This document shows, one piece after another, positions 1 through 8,038 of a stretch of 64,000 nucleotides of DNA (position 1 is the stretch's first letter; each line of letters opens with the position of its first letter). The notes beneath the pieces are model-generated. The model was not told the origin of the DNA and searched no databases. It saw only the letters and a list, made by a program, of their open reading frames with translations. A program made the position numbers and the translations under genes. The DNA is from an uncultured Bizionia sp. (lineage in GTDB: Bacteria; Bacteroidota; Bacteroidia; Flavobacteriales; Flavobacteriaceae): the NCBI GenBank assembly GCA_947496215.1, contig CANMCF010000001.1, positions 496,001 to 560,000 of the forward strand, written 5' to 3'.

Positions 1-62
1 TTTCAGGTTTCTCACAAAGCTTGTTTGCCCCATTTAATATTTCTTTCTTATATGATTGCATA

Positions 63-99
63 AAAAAAGCCGAAGCATATGATATGCTTCGGCTTTTTT
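63..99 (-). terminator. Rho-independent terminator
   Basis: A perfect inverted repeat with 18-nt arms, centred on position 81, has A-runs on the left and T-runs on the right. It lies 17 nt past the stop codon of the leftward gene at 117-707. It is symmetrical, so it could also end a rightward transcript entering from outside the window. Confidence 0.85.
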
Positions 100-116
100 A
101 CTAATTGCAATCTAAA

Positions 117-707
117 TTAGAATTTGTAGGTAATTCCAAAATTGATATCAGATAAATCTAAGTTTATTCCAAAGTTGTTTGCTGCTTCTGCACCATCAAC
201 ATCTGCTTTGTTACTTGTGTAAGACAAAGCACCGATTGAAGCTCTCAAAGCAAAACAATCAGATACGAAATAGTTTACACCTGGAGATACTGCAAATCCG
301 AAGTTATTCCATGTTGTATCATTGTCTTCTCCATCAGGGTTAACTTTAGTACTTGTATAAGCAAGACCAGCTCCCAATGTGAAAGAAAATTGATCTTCTG
401 GAGTAAAGAAATAAGTTGCACCCAAAGTTCCTCCAAAAGATGAAGTCTTTGTTTTAGCTGTATCTTCACCAGTACCAACTGTCAAACCTAATTCAACAGC
501 AATGTTATCACTTACAAAGTATCCAGCCGTAGGAGAGAAAGTAAGAGCGTTGCTATCTGCATCTCCTTGAGAGAAGCTGTTGTAACCAACAGTACCACTT
601 ACATAAAGATCTCCTTGTTCGAAACCACCAGTTGTAACGTTTTCTTCTTGTGCATTAACGTTAGTTAATCCCAATACTGCTATTGCAGCAAATAATAATT
701 TTTTCAT
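117..707 (-). CDS. Outer membrane beta-barrel protein (porin family)
   Basis: 196 residues. A signal peptide of about 19 residues ends in VNAQ, a typical flavobacterial cleavage site. The rest consists of alternating short strands such as FGGTLGATYFF, AVELGLTVGTG and NFGINLDLSDINFGITYKF, and the protein ends in an aromatic residue, as outer-membrane barrels do. The length fits an 8-strand OmpX/OmpW-like barrel. No enzymatic motif is visible and the ligand or role is unknown. It is transcribed alone, between a consensus promoter (740-770) and a terminator (63-99). The leader resembles that of the next leftward gene (1101-1640), but the mature sequences differ, so recent duplication is unlikely. 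Confidence 0.85.
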   Translation of the reverse strand: MKKLLFAAIAVLGLTNVNAQEENVTTGGFEQGDLYVSGTVGYNSFSQGDADSNALTFSPTAGYFVSDNIAVELGLTVGTGEDTAKTKTSSFGGTLGATYFFTPEDQFSFTLGAGLAYTSTKVNPDGEDNDTTWNNFGFAVSPGVNYFVSDCFALRASIGALSYTSNKADVDGAEAANNFGINLDLSDINFGITYKF

Positions 708-739
708 AATTGATCAAAGTTTTTAGTTATTTGAGCGGG

Positions 740-770
740 CAAAAGTACACTGTGATTTTAGTTCTAACAA
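740..770 (-). promoter_or_regulatory. Bacteroidota-type promoter of the beta-barrel gene
   Basis: Read leftwards, TACTTTTG (747 to 740) matches the known -7 consensus TAnnTTTG. A TTG (770 to 768) lies 20 nt upstream, matching the -33 element. The start codon of the 117-707 gene follows about 33 nt downstream. Confidence 0.7.
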
Positions 771-1054
771 GAAAAAAAATAAAAAAATAACACTTTGTTT
801 TGTAATATGTTAAAAAACAGATGTTTAAAAGACTGATTTTTCGAAATAAACTAGATGAAATACTTAGATAGAAATGAGGAATCCCCCTAAATTCAGTGCC
901 TTAGAATGTTTGCAAGAATTAATTATCATCACAAAATTCACAGTATTCCTAAGTATACTTCCTATTGTTTATACGATCTCTGTAATTTCAATATCATTTA
1001 AGCTTATTTTTGATTAATTTGCAATAACAAAGGCAATCAAGTAATTTCAAAAAA
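771..1054. other. Intergenic AT-rich stretch, no gene seen
   Basis: Part of the roughly 390-bp gap between the two leftward beta-barrel genes. It has stops in all frames, no convincing small gene, and no RNA structure apart from the terminator at its right end. Confidence 0.5.
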
Positions 1055-1080
1055 AAAACCGAGGCAAATGCCTCGGTTTT
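1055..1080 (-). terminator. Rho-independent terminator
   Basis: An 11-bp stem (AAAACCGAGGC with its complement) around a 4-nt AAAT loop, flanked by A- and T-runs. It lies 20 nt past the stop of the leftward gene at 1101-1640. Confidence 0.85.
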
Positions 1081-1100
1081 TCTTTTTAATTTAAGCTATT

Positions 1101-1640
1101 CTAGAAGGCATACCCCAAAGATATACCCAACCTAGGAATTATCCCATCAATGGATGTCCCATTGATATCCCCGGACGTCGATACGGAAAGATACTGTGCT
1201 CCAAGATTCAAATCCAAGGCAAAACCAGTGTTTCCACCCCCAAATACCCATTGGTAACCAGCTACCGCTCCTCCTCCAACAGTATTGACCTTTCCTTTTG
1301 AGGATCCTTCTTTTCCAGTAATCGAATAAAAATTGGCCAAAGGTGCTGCATACCAGCCTCTGGGAGCATCATTCACCGAAGAGAAGTAGAACTTGTACTT
1401 TGCCTCTGCTCCAACTCCGCTAATACCGGTTTCTTCCGTGGAGTTATTGAATGTGGCATCAATACTCATATAGGATGCAGAAATTTCAAAAGCTCCTTTT
1501 TCAGATATAGCCCTTTCATAGGATAGTTCAGCTGAGCCAAAAATCAAGCCCAATGGGTTCACTTTTACAACATTCTTTTGAGCATTTACAACTGTTAGTC
1601 CAAAAACTGCAAATGCAGCTACAAATAGTAATTTTTTCAT
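1101..1640 (-). CDS. Secreted outer membrane beta-barrel-like protein
   Basis: 179 residues. The signal peptide MKKLLFVAAFAVFGLTVVNAQ is followed by a small beta-rich domain with strand-like segments (GVGAEAKYKFYFSS, GFALDLNLGAQYLSVS) and a C-terminal IPRLGISLGYAF that ends in Phe, typical of outer-membrane barrels. It resembles the small DUF3575-like barrels of Bacteroidota, an assignment made by appearance only. It is a single-gene unit with its own terminator, and is divergent from xerD across about 180 bp. The function is unknown. Confidence 0.8.
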   Translation of the reverse strand: MKKLLFVAAFAVFGLTVVNAQKNVVKVNPLGLIFGSAELSYERAISEKGAFEISASYMSIDATFNNSTEETGISGVGAEAKYKFYFSSVNDAPRGWYAAPLANFYSITGKEGSSKGKVNTVGGGAVAGYQWVFGGGNTGFALDLNLGAQYLSVSTSGDINGTSIDGIIPRLGISLGYAF

Positions 1641-1790
1641 AATTTAAATCGTTTTTAATTAATTGATGATATATAAGGTTCAATCTTATCAATAGTCTTG
1701 CCATACTTCAATAAATTGATTATTTCTTCAAAAAAAAATAAATTTTCACTATTTTAAAATTACTAAGACATATTTATGGTTAGATTCCTA

Positions 1791-1815
1791 TTGTTTCAAT
1801 TATGTGATATATTTG
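1791..1815 (+). promoter_or_regulatory. Possible xerD promoter
   Basis: TATATTTG at 1808-1815 matches TAnnTTTG exactly. A TTG at 1791-1793 is upstream, but the 14-nt spacing is shorter than usual. The box ends only 4 nt before the ATG at 1820, which implies a leaderless or nearly leaderless transcript. Confidence 0.5.
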
Positions 1816-1819
1816 TCAT

Positions 1820-2716
1820 ATGAAATGGAAAAATGCCCTAAAAGACTATGAATATTATCTAAAAATAGAACGAGGACTATCTCAAAACTCTATTGACAAT
1901 TATAGTTTCGATGTAAAGAAGCTAATGTCATACATAGAAGATCACGACATTGATTCCTCTCCAACATCCATTAGCAAAGAAACGATTCAACAATTTGTAT
2001 ATACCATCGCTTCGATTGTCAATGCTAGAACACAATCCAGGATAATATCGGGTCTAAAAGGATTTTTCAACTATTTGGTTTTTGAAGGCTATCGAGATAC
2101 AAACCCACTGGATACCATAGAGTCTCCAAAAACAGGAAGAAAACTACCTGATACCTTGAGCGAAAAAGAAATTAATGATCTAATAGAAGCCATTGATTTG
2201 AGTCACCCACAAGGGGAGAGAAACCGTGCCATATTGGAACTGTTGTATGGTTGTGGATTACGTGTTAGTGAGCTGACACACCTTAAGATATCCGACTTGT
2301 TTTTTGAAGAAGGTTTCATAAAGGTTACAGGCAAAGGAGACAAACAACGTTTTGTTCCCATAGTGGAAACCACTCAAAAGTATATTGACATCTATAGAAA
2401 AGAAGTGAGAAACCATATGAACATCTTGGAGGAATGCAAAGACACCTTATTCTTGAACAGAAGAGGTAAACAATTGACCAGGGCAATGATTTTCACCATA
2501 ATCAAGCAGTTGGCTTCAAAAATCAATTTGGAAAAGATTGTTTCCCCACACACGTTTAGGCATTCATTTGCCACCCACTTGTTGGAAAATGGTGCAGATT
2601 TAAGAGCCATACAATTAATGTTAGGACATGAAAGTATAACAACGACAGAAATTTACATGCATGTGGACAAAAGCCATCTAAAGGACACTATACACAATTT
2701 TCACCCCAGAAAATAA
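1820..2716 (+). CDS. xerD: Site-specific tyrosine recombinase XerD
   Basis: 298 residues, the normal length for XerC/XerD. It cuts and rejoins DNA at dif to resolve chromosome dimers at division, working with a partner recombinase and FtsK. An N-terminal SAM-like core-binding domain (residues about 5-90) is followed by the catalytic domain. All catalytic residues are visible: R148 (GCGLRVSEL), K172 (GKGDKQR), H244 and R247 (HTFRHSFATHLL), H270 (LMLGHESITTTEIY) and nucleophile Y279. The C-terminal HPR tail is typical of XerD. No mobile-element or integron features surround it, so this is the housekeeping copy rather than a phage integrase. The gene stands alone, with a consensus -7 box immediately upstream. 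Confidence 0.93.
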   Translation: MKWKNALKDYEYYLKIERGLSQNSIDNYSFDVKKLMSYIEDHDIDSSPTSISKETIQQFVYTIASIVNARTQSRIISGLKGFFNYLVFEGYRDTNPLDTIESPKTGRKLPDTLSEKEINDLIEAIDLSHPQGERNRAILELLYGCGLRVSELTHLKISDLFFEEGFIKVTGKGDKQRFVPIVETTQKYIDIYRKEVRNHMNILEECKDTLFLNRRGKQLTRAMIFTIIKQLASKINLEKIVSPHTFRHSFATHLLENGADLRAIQLMLGHESITTTEIYMHVDKSHLKDTIHNFHPRK

Positions 2717-2797
2717 CCGTTTGCCCTATTTTTAATACATTTAATCTATAAACAGCTTTGTGATCAAAAAAAAAAATGCAATTTATATTAATTTAAA

Positions 2798-2822
2798 TAG
2801 CTTTACTTATTCCCTCCATAAA
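2798..2822 (+). promoter_or_regulatory. Duplicated promoter/leader block, copy 1
   Basis: A near-consensus -7 box TAGCTTTA (2798-2805) is followed by TTATTCCCTCCATAAA (2807-2822). The same 16-nt block recurs at 4211-4226 in front of the paralogous kinase, so the duplication carried the regulatory region with it. Confidence 0.55.
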
Positions 2823-2835
2823 TGTGCTAGTTATA

Positions 2836-4014
2836 ATGGAACAACCTACAGAAAAGAAAAACGAAACTGATAGTACTTATAATGAAACTTGCATTGAACA
2901 GTTTGAAAAGCTGAAATGGCAGTTTGCATTGGAAAACTCAAACATTGGGATTTGGGATTGGGACAATACCGATAATTTAGATCGTGTATTTTTTTCAAAA
3001 GAGTCAAAAGACATACTGGGTTACAAAGAAGAAGAGGCTTTACGTTTTGGTTCCAATTCCCAAGATTGGAATGATAGGGTTCATCCTGATGACAGAGAAA
3101 AATACTTTCAAGACTTTCAAGATCATTTGAATGGCATTCGACCAATCTATGAAAACGTACACCGTGTATTGTGCAACGATGGTACTTACAAGTGGATTTC
3201 TGACAAAGGAAAAATAATTGAGAGAGACTCCAATGGCAATGCGTTACGTATTATCGGTACTCATACAGACATTACATTGCATGTTGAAAACAAAGAAAAA
3301 CTAAAGAAAACCCTTGATCTCATTACAAATCAAAATAAAAAATTAAAGAATTTTGCCCACATAGTAACACACAACCTCAAAGAACATTCTGGGAATTTTG
3401 AAAGTTTATTGCAGTTCTATGACGAATCAGAAAGCGATTCCGACAGAAAGGAATTGGTGAACTATTTAAAAATACTTTCCGTTTCCCTTAGCAAGACAAT
3501 TTCCAACTTGAATCAAATTGTTTCAGTCGAATCCAAAAAAGAAATAAGTGTAGAGAAAATACATATCGTCAAATACATTGAAAGTGTCACCAAGATTCTT
3601 GATGTTTTCATTAAAAACAGCAATGCCACGATAGTAAACACCATCGACAAAGGTCTATTCATCTATTTTAGCCCTGCATACACGGAAAGCATCATTCAAA
3701 ACCTCTTGTCAAATGCTATAAAATACAAGCATCCGGATAGAAAACCCATAATAAACTTAAGCGCTTCCATAGTCAATGGCAACATAATTCTCAAAGTCAA
3801 GGACAATGGCCTAGGCATAGATCTCAATAAATATGGAAGTGAAGTCTTTGGCCTATATAGGACATTTCACAACAATGATAATTCCGAGGGCGTCGGATTG
3901 TATTTGGTAAAAAGCCAAGTAGAATCCTTTGGAGGTAAAATTGAAATTGAAAGCACTGTAAATGTAGGCACAACTTTCATAATAACAATTCCTAATGAAA
4001 AGTGTCCAATTTGA
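2836..4014 (+). CDS. Cytoplasmic PAS-domain sensor histidine kinase, copy 1
   Basis: About 392 residues from the ATG at 2836; an upstream GTG at 2824 is possible, but the ATG aligns with the paralogue. A PAS/PAC domain (about residues 25-150 counted from the GTG) contains GIWDWD, LGY, VHPDD and GTHTDIT. A dimerisation helix follows with the H-box FAHIVTHNLKEH (phospho-acceptor H183), then an ATPase domain with N-box NLLSNAIKYKH, G1 DNGLGID and G2 GVGLYLVK. No membrane segment or signal peptide is present, so it senses an intracellular cue. It is an orphan: no response regulator is adjacent. The H-box THNLK, replacing the common SHDLR, fits the PAS-kinase families frequent in Flavobacteriia. 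Confidence 0.88.
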   Translation: MEQPTEKKNETDSTYNETCIEQFEKLKWQFALENSNIGIWDWDNTDNLDRVFFSKESKDILGYKEEEALRFGSNSQDWNDRVHPDDREKYFQDFQDHLNGIRPIYENVHRVLCNDGTYKWISDKGKIIERDSNGNALRIIGTHTDITLHVENKEKLKKTLDLITNQNKKLKNFAHIVTHNLKEHSGNFESLLQFYDESESDSDRKELVNYLKILSVSLSKTISNLNQIVSVESKKEISVEKIHIVKYIESVTKILDVFIKNSNATIVNTIDKGLFIYFSPAYTESIIQNLLSNAIKYKHPDRKPIINLSASIVNGNIILKVKDNGLGIDLNKYGSEVFGLYRTFHNNDNSEGVGLYLVKSQVESFGGKIEIESTVNVGTTFIITIPNEKCPI

Positions 4015-4201
4015 TTGAGTTGTGAGCTATTGTTGTTTGTCAATAACATTCACGATTTTAGTTTTTCTTCTCTCTTTTTAAAATAACGTTTGATTTTAAC
4101 TTCTTGCAAACAAAGAACACCCGTTCGTCTTAATTTTAAAGCACTTAATCTATTTTATTCTATTTAACACTCTAAAAAAACCCAAATTATCGTAGTTAAT
4201 A

Positions 4202-4226
4202 TAGTTTTAATTATTCCCTCCATAAA
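4202..4226 (+). promoter_or_regulatory. Duplicated promoter/leader block, copy 2
   Basis: TAGTTTTA (4202-4209) followed by TTATTCCCTCCATAAA (4211-4226), which is identical to the block upstream of the first kinase. The roughly 185 bp between kinase 1 and this block hold no gene. Confidence 0.55.
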
Positions 4227-4240
4227 ATGTGCTTATTATG

Positions 4241-5422
4241 ATGGAACGACCTACAAAGAAAAAGAGAGAAATAGATAAGACTGATACTGAAGAAAGAATA
4301 GAGCAATTTGAAAAATTAAAGTGGAAGTTTGCTTTAGAGAATTCCAATATTGGAATTTGGGATTGGAACAACACCAACAATTCAGGTATTGTATTCTATT
4401 CCAAAGAGTCTAAAAGAATTTTGGGGTATAAAGATTATGAAAATGCAAATTTCAAGAATAATTCTGAAGATTGGAACTCCAGAGTACATCCAGAAGACAA
4501 AGAAAAATACTATCAAGACAATCATAATCATTTGAATGGCATCACTCCGATTTATGAAAATGTACATCGCATATTATGCAATGATGGTAGTTACAAATGG
4601 ATCTCTGACAAGGGAAAAATAATAAAGAGGGATTCCAATGGTAATGCGACAAGGGTTATCGGGACACATACTGACATTACATTGCACATTGAAAATGAAG
4701 AAAAACTAAAGAAAACCCTTGACTTGGTTACTAGCCAAAACAAAAAACTAAAGAACTTTGCTCATATAGTAACACACAACCTCAAAGAACATTCTGGAAA
4801 TTTTGAAAGTTTACTGCAGTTCTATGATGAATCCGAAAGTGATACTGACAAAAAGGAATTGATAAATTATTTAAAAATACTTTCTGTTTCTTTAAGCAAG
4901 ACAATTTCCAACTTGAACCAAGTAGTTTCAGTTCAATCAAAAAAGGAGATTAGCCTAGAAAAGATATACATCGTCAAGTATATTGAAAGCGTGACCAGTG
5001 TTCTTGATGTTTTCATTAAAGACAGCAATACGACAATTGTAAACACCATCAACGAGGATCTATTCATCTATTTTAGTCCTGCGTATGCAGAGAGCATCAT
5101 TCAAAACCTCTTGTCCAATGCCATAAAGTACAAGCATCCGGATAGAAATCCCATAATAAATTTAAGTGCCTCCATTGTCAATGACAACATAATCCTCAAA
5201 GTCAAGGACAACGGCATAGGCATAGACCTCAATAAATATGGAAACGAAGTTTTTGGCTTGTATAGGACATTTCATAGCAACGATAATTCCGAGGGTGTTG
5301 GATTGTATTTGGTAAAAAGTCAAATAGAATCCTTTGGTGGCAAAATTGAAATTGAAAGCACGGTGAATGTAGGCACAACTTTCATAATAACCATTCCAAA
5401 TGAAAAAGTCCAACTTGATTAA
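4241..5422 (+). CDS. Cytoplasmic PAS-domain sensor histidine kinase, copy 2
   Basis: About 393 residues from the ATG at 4241; an ATG at 4238 and a GTG at 4229 are also in frame. It is a tandem paralogue of the 2836-4014 kinase, with the same PAS, H-box (THNLKEH) and ATPase layout (NLLSNAIKYKH, DNGIGID, GVGLYLVK). Most aligned residues are identical by eye, and the kinase core is better conserved than the first 100 residues, including the PAS pocket region. That pattern suggests both copies are active and may sense different inputs while sharing an output. No membrane helix and no neighbouring response regulator. The following gene (rny) is convergent, with only about 40 bp between them and no clear terminator. 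Confidence 0.88.
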   Translation: MERPTKKKREIDKTDTEERIEQFEKLKWKFALENSNIGIWDWNNTNNSGIVFYSKESKRILGYKDYENANFKNNSEDWNSRVHPEDKEKYYQDNHNHLNGITPIYENVHRILCNDGSYKWISDKGKIIKRDSNGNATRVIGTHTDITLHIENEEKLKKTLDLVTSQNKKLKNFAHIVTHNLKEHSGNFESLLQFYDESESDTDKKELINYLKILSVSLSKTISNLNQVVSVQSKKEISLEKIYIVKYIESVTSVLDVFIKDSNTTIVNTINEDLFIYFSPAYAESIIQNLLSNAIKYKHPDRNPIINLSASIVNDNIILKVKDNGIGIDLNKYGNEVFGLYRTFHSNDNSEGVGLYLVKSQIESFGGKIEIESTVNVGTTFIITIPNEKVQLD

Positions 5423-5464
5423 GTTGAACTTTTATTCTTTTCATTGTTATATACCTAGTTATTG

Positions 5465-7039
5465 CTATTTTGCAATATTCACAGCTCTTGTTTCCCTTAT
5501 CACAGTTACTTTCACCTGCCCTGGATAAGTCATATCCGTTTGGATCTTTTGGGAGATGTTAAATGATAGATCCGCAGCCTTTTCATCATTTACCTTTTCG
5601 CTTTCCACTATCACCCTCAATTCCCTACCTGCTTGAATGGCATAAGCCTTCTTTACTCCATCAAAGCCGAAAGCAACATCTTCCAAATCCTTTAGACGTT
5701 GAATGTAAGAATCCAATACTTGACGTCTAGCTCCTGGTCTAGCTCCGGAAATGGCGTCGCAAACCTGTATGATCGGAGACAAGAGAGAAGTCATTTCTAT
5801 CTCGTCGTGGTGCGCCCCGATGGCATTGCACACATCTGGTTTTTCTCCATACTTCTCAGCCCATTGCATACCTAAGATAGCGTGAGGTGTCTCCATATCC
5901 GCTTCTGCATCTGGAACCTTACCTATATCATGCAATAACCCTGCGCGTTTTGCCAACTTGGGATTCAAGCCCAATTCTGCAGCCATTACACCACAAAGCT
6001 TGGCAACTTCACGTGAATGTTGCAATAGATTTTGTCCATAGGATGAACGATACTTCATACGTCCAACCATTTTTATCAATTCCGGGTTCAACCCATGAAT
6101 TCCCAAATCTATAACAGTACGTTTACCTACCTCTATTATTTCTTGCTCTATTTGCTTTTGCGTCTTTTTAACTATTTCTTCAATTCTTGCAGGGTGTATC
6201 CTTCCGTCCGTAACAAGTTTATGCAATGACAAACGTGCTATTTCACGTCTTACAGAATCAAAACAAGATAAGATAATTGCCTCTGGGGTATCATCGACGA
6301 TGATTTCCACACCAGTTGCTGCTTCGATGGCACGAATGTTTCTCCCCTCTCTTCCAATTATTCTACCCTTAACATCATCCGACTCGATATTGAAGACGGA
6401 AACACAATTGTCCACTGCTTCTTCCGTTCCAATACGTTGAATGGTGTTTATTATGATCTTCTTCGCTTCTTGCTGCGCAGTAAGCTTAGCCTCTTCAATC
6501 TTATCTTGAACATACCCCATAGCATCACTCTTGGCTTCCCCTTTGAGAGATTCCACCAATTGCGCCTTGGCCTCTTCCGCAGACAAGCTGGAAATAACTT
6601 CCAATTGCTCTACTTGACTCTTATGAAGTCTATCCAATTCATTTTGTTTTTTCTCCAAGACATCAATTCTATGATTATAGTCATTGACTTTGGCTTCAAC
6701 AGCTGCTGCTGCCTTTTTAGATTTTGAAAGCTCATTTGAAATTTGAGATTCTTTGTCTCGTGTACGTTTTTCTGCATCGGCCATTTTTTTATCTCTCGAT
6801 AGAATGACCTTCTCATGTTCTGATTTTAATTCAATAAACTTTTCCTTGGCTTGAAGGATTTTATCTTTCTTGAGGCTCTCTCCTTCACTTTTGGCCTCTC
6901 TTAAAATTGCCGAAGCTGATTTTTTAGCACTCTTTATCAGTTTGGAAGCATTGTTTCTCTCCAGCAATTTTGCAACAATAAAACCTATTATTGCTCCTAC
7001 TGCCATACCTCCTACAATCAATACAATTGTGTTATCCAT
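5465..7039 (-). CDS. rny: Ribonuclease Y
   Basis: 524 residues, the standard length. RNase Y is a membrane-anchored endoribonuclease that starts mRNA decay. An N-terminal transmembrane helix (about 4-26) is followed by a long charged coiled coil (about 28-200), a KH RNA-binding domain with the GxxG loop GREG (229-232), and an HD catalytic domain with H370-D371 (LLHDIGK) and the downstream GAHHDE motif. All elements are intact. It is the last gene of the leftward group coiled-coil protein - zapA - 6S-like RNA - rny. The RNA gene lies between its start and zapA, so rny probably has its own promoter or is expressed by readthrough. Confidence 0.96.
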   Translation of the reverse strand: MDNTIVLIVGGMAVGAIIGFIVAKLLERNNASKLIKSAKKSASAILREAKSEGESLKKDKILQAKEKFIELKSEHEKVILSRDKKMADAEKRTRDKESQISNELSKSKKAAAAVEAKVNDYNHRIDVLEKKQNELDRLHKSQVEQLEVISSLSAEEAKAQLVESLKGEAKSDAMGYVQDKIEEAKLTAQQEAKKIIINTIQRIGTEEAVDNCVSVFNIESDDVKGRIIGREGRNIRAIEAATGVEIIVDDTPEAIILSCFDSVRREIARLSLHKLVTDGRIHPARIEEIVKKTQKQIEQEIIEVGKRTVIDLGIHGLNPELIKMVGRMKYRSSYGQNLLQHSREVAKLCGVMAAELGLNPKLAKRAGLLHDIGKVPDAEADMETPHAILGMQWAEKYGEKPDVCNAIGAHHDEIEMTSLLSPIIQVCDAISGARPGARRQVLDSYIQRLKDLEDVAFGFDGVKKAYAIQAGRELRVIVESEKVNDEKAADLSFNISQKIQTDMTYPGQVKVTVIRETRAVNIAK

Positions 7040-7061
7040 TTGTTAGTTAATTTTAGAATAT

Positions 7062-7226
7062 AAAAAAGCCTACACTAATTTGAGTTTTGTATAAACCCCT
7101 TAAAAACAAGTTTAGGGCTAACAAGCTGATCAAGTATCTGCTCTGAGACAGCACGCTTTTACAACTTAAACTCACCCTTTTTAAAGAATTAACGTTGAGT
7201 TTATCAAAAAAATAATTAATGTAGGC
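7062..7226 (-). ncRNA. ssrS: 6S RNA candidate (6S-Flavo-like)
   Basis: In the zapA-rny gap, the leftward strand can form a long closed rod. Positions 7226-7214 (GCCUACAUUAAUU) pair with 7080-7068 (AAUUAGUGUAGGC) over 13 bp. The only non-Watson-Crick pair is a U-G wobble on this strand, and on the other strand it would be a C-A mismatch, which fixes the direction. A further 9-bp helix between CUUUAAAAA and UUUUUAAGG lies inside, with smaller local hairpins. Six U residues follow the closing stem, as in an intrinsic terminator. Length (about 160 nt), shape, and a location next to zapA (as in enterobacteria) fit 6S RNA, the RNA polymerase-binding promoter mimic. A covariance-model match to the Rfam 6S-Flavo family would settle it. 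Confidence 0.7.
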
Positions 7227-7257
7227 AGTAAACCTTAATTTATTTATAAGAACGTTT

Positions 7258-7551
7258 TCAAGAACTTAAATGTAAATCCAACACGTCATTCAAAGTCTTC
7301 AACTTTTCTTCGATGTGTTCATTAACATGTTCTTTGTCCAAAGCCTTCTGTTCAACTTGAGATGCAAATTGCAAGGCACACATGGCCAATACATCTTGCT
7401 TGTCTCTGACGGAATAACTTTGCTCAAATTGTGTTATCATAGCATCAATTTTCTTAGCTGCTATTCGTAACCCCTCTTCCTGACTCGGTTGTATTGTTAA
7501 GGGATATACTCTATTAGCTATTGAAAGCTTTATTTTAAGCATTTCAGCCAT
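7258..7551 (-). CDS. zapA: Cell division protein ZapA
   Basis: 97 residues, typical for ZapA. It binds and cross-links FtsZ filaments at the division ring. The N-terminal beta-hairpin domain (KIKLSIANRVYPLTI) is followed by the family's helical segment GLRIAAKKIDAMI and a coiled-coil helix (QDVLAMCALQFASQVEQKALDKE). It starts 20 bp after the stop of the coiled-coil gene at 7572-7862 and is almost certainly co-transcribed with it. A 6S-like RNA follows downstream. Confidence 0.9.
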   Translation of the reverse strand: MAEMLKIKLSIANRVYPLTIQPSQEEGLRIAAKKIDAMITQFEQSYSVRDKQDVLAMCALQFASQVEQKALDKEHVNEHIEEKLKTLNDVLDLHLSS

Positions 7552-7571
7552 ATTGTCGTACTATGTTTGCA

Positions 7572-7862
7572 TTATTCTGATAATTGCCCAATACAATGGT
7601 CAATGTCTCTTATCAATGCATTTATTTTGAGTTTGGTTTCTCTTTTATCATTGTCACTGCCCAGTATCGTATTTGCCATTTTGAGTGTTTCATACTTTTC
7701 CTGCCAATCCATCAATTCCGATTCTTGGCTATGAATTTTATCTTTAGATTGTTTCAACTCTTGCGATAATTTCAAATTGGTTTCTTTCAAAACGTCTAGT
7801 TTATGTAAAACCTTATTAATTTTATTCTCTAGAGCATCTACAATATCTTCAATATTACTCAT
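7572..7862 (-). CDS. Small coiled-coil protein upstream of zapA
   Basis: 96 residues, nearly all predicted coiled coil: heptad-like leucine/isoleucine spacing from about residue 5 to 75 (IVDALENKINKVLHKLDVLKE and following). No signal peptide. It is first in an operon with zapA and has a consensus promoter. Small coiled-coil genes directly before zapA are common in Bacteroidota, and a role in the division ring, analogous to ZapB, is a reasonable guess from position and shape only. Confidence 0.85.
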   Translation of the reverse strand: MSNIEDIVDALENKINKVLHKLDVLKETNLKLSQELKQSKDKIHSQESELMDWQEKYETLKMANTILGSDNDKRETKLKINALIRDIDHCIGQLSE

Positions 7863-7886
7863 TTACAAATATCAATACTTATCCCA

Positions 7887-7917
7887 CAAAGTTAACAGAA
7901 ATCGCTATATTTTACAA
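7887..7917 (-). promoter_or_regulatory. Promoter of the coiled-coil - zapA operon
   Basis: Reading leftwards, TAACTTTG (7894 to 7887) matches TAnnTTTG, with TTG (7917 to 7915) 20 nt upstream. The start codon lies about 25 nt downstream. Confidence 0.7.
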
Positions 7918-8038
7918 TAGTTTTTGCATAAATTTTAAAATTTCGCATTAATGCTCATAATCAATACTCTGGCTTAGTATTTGATTTATCTTTGGTAATT
8001 GTCATCAAATTTATACTTTAGCACTAACAAGATTTTAT

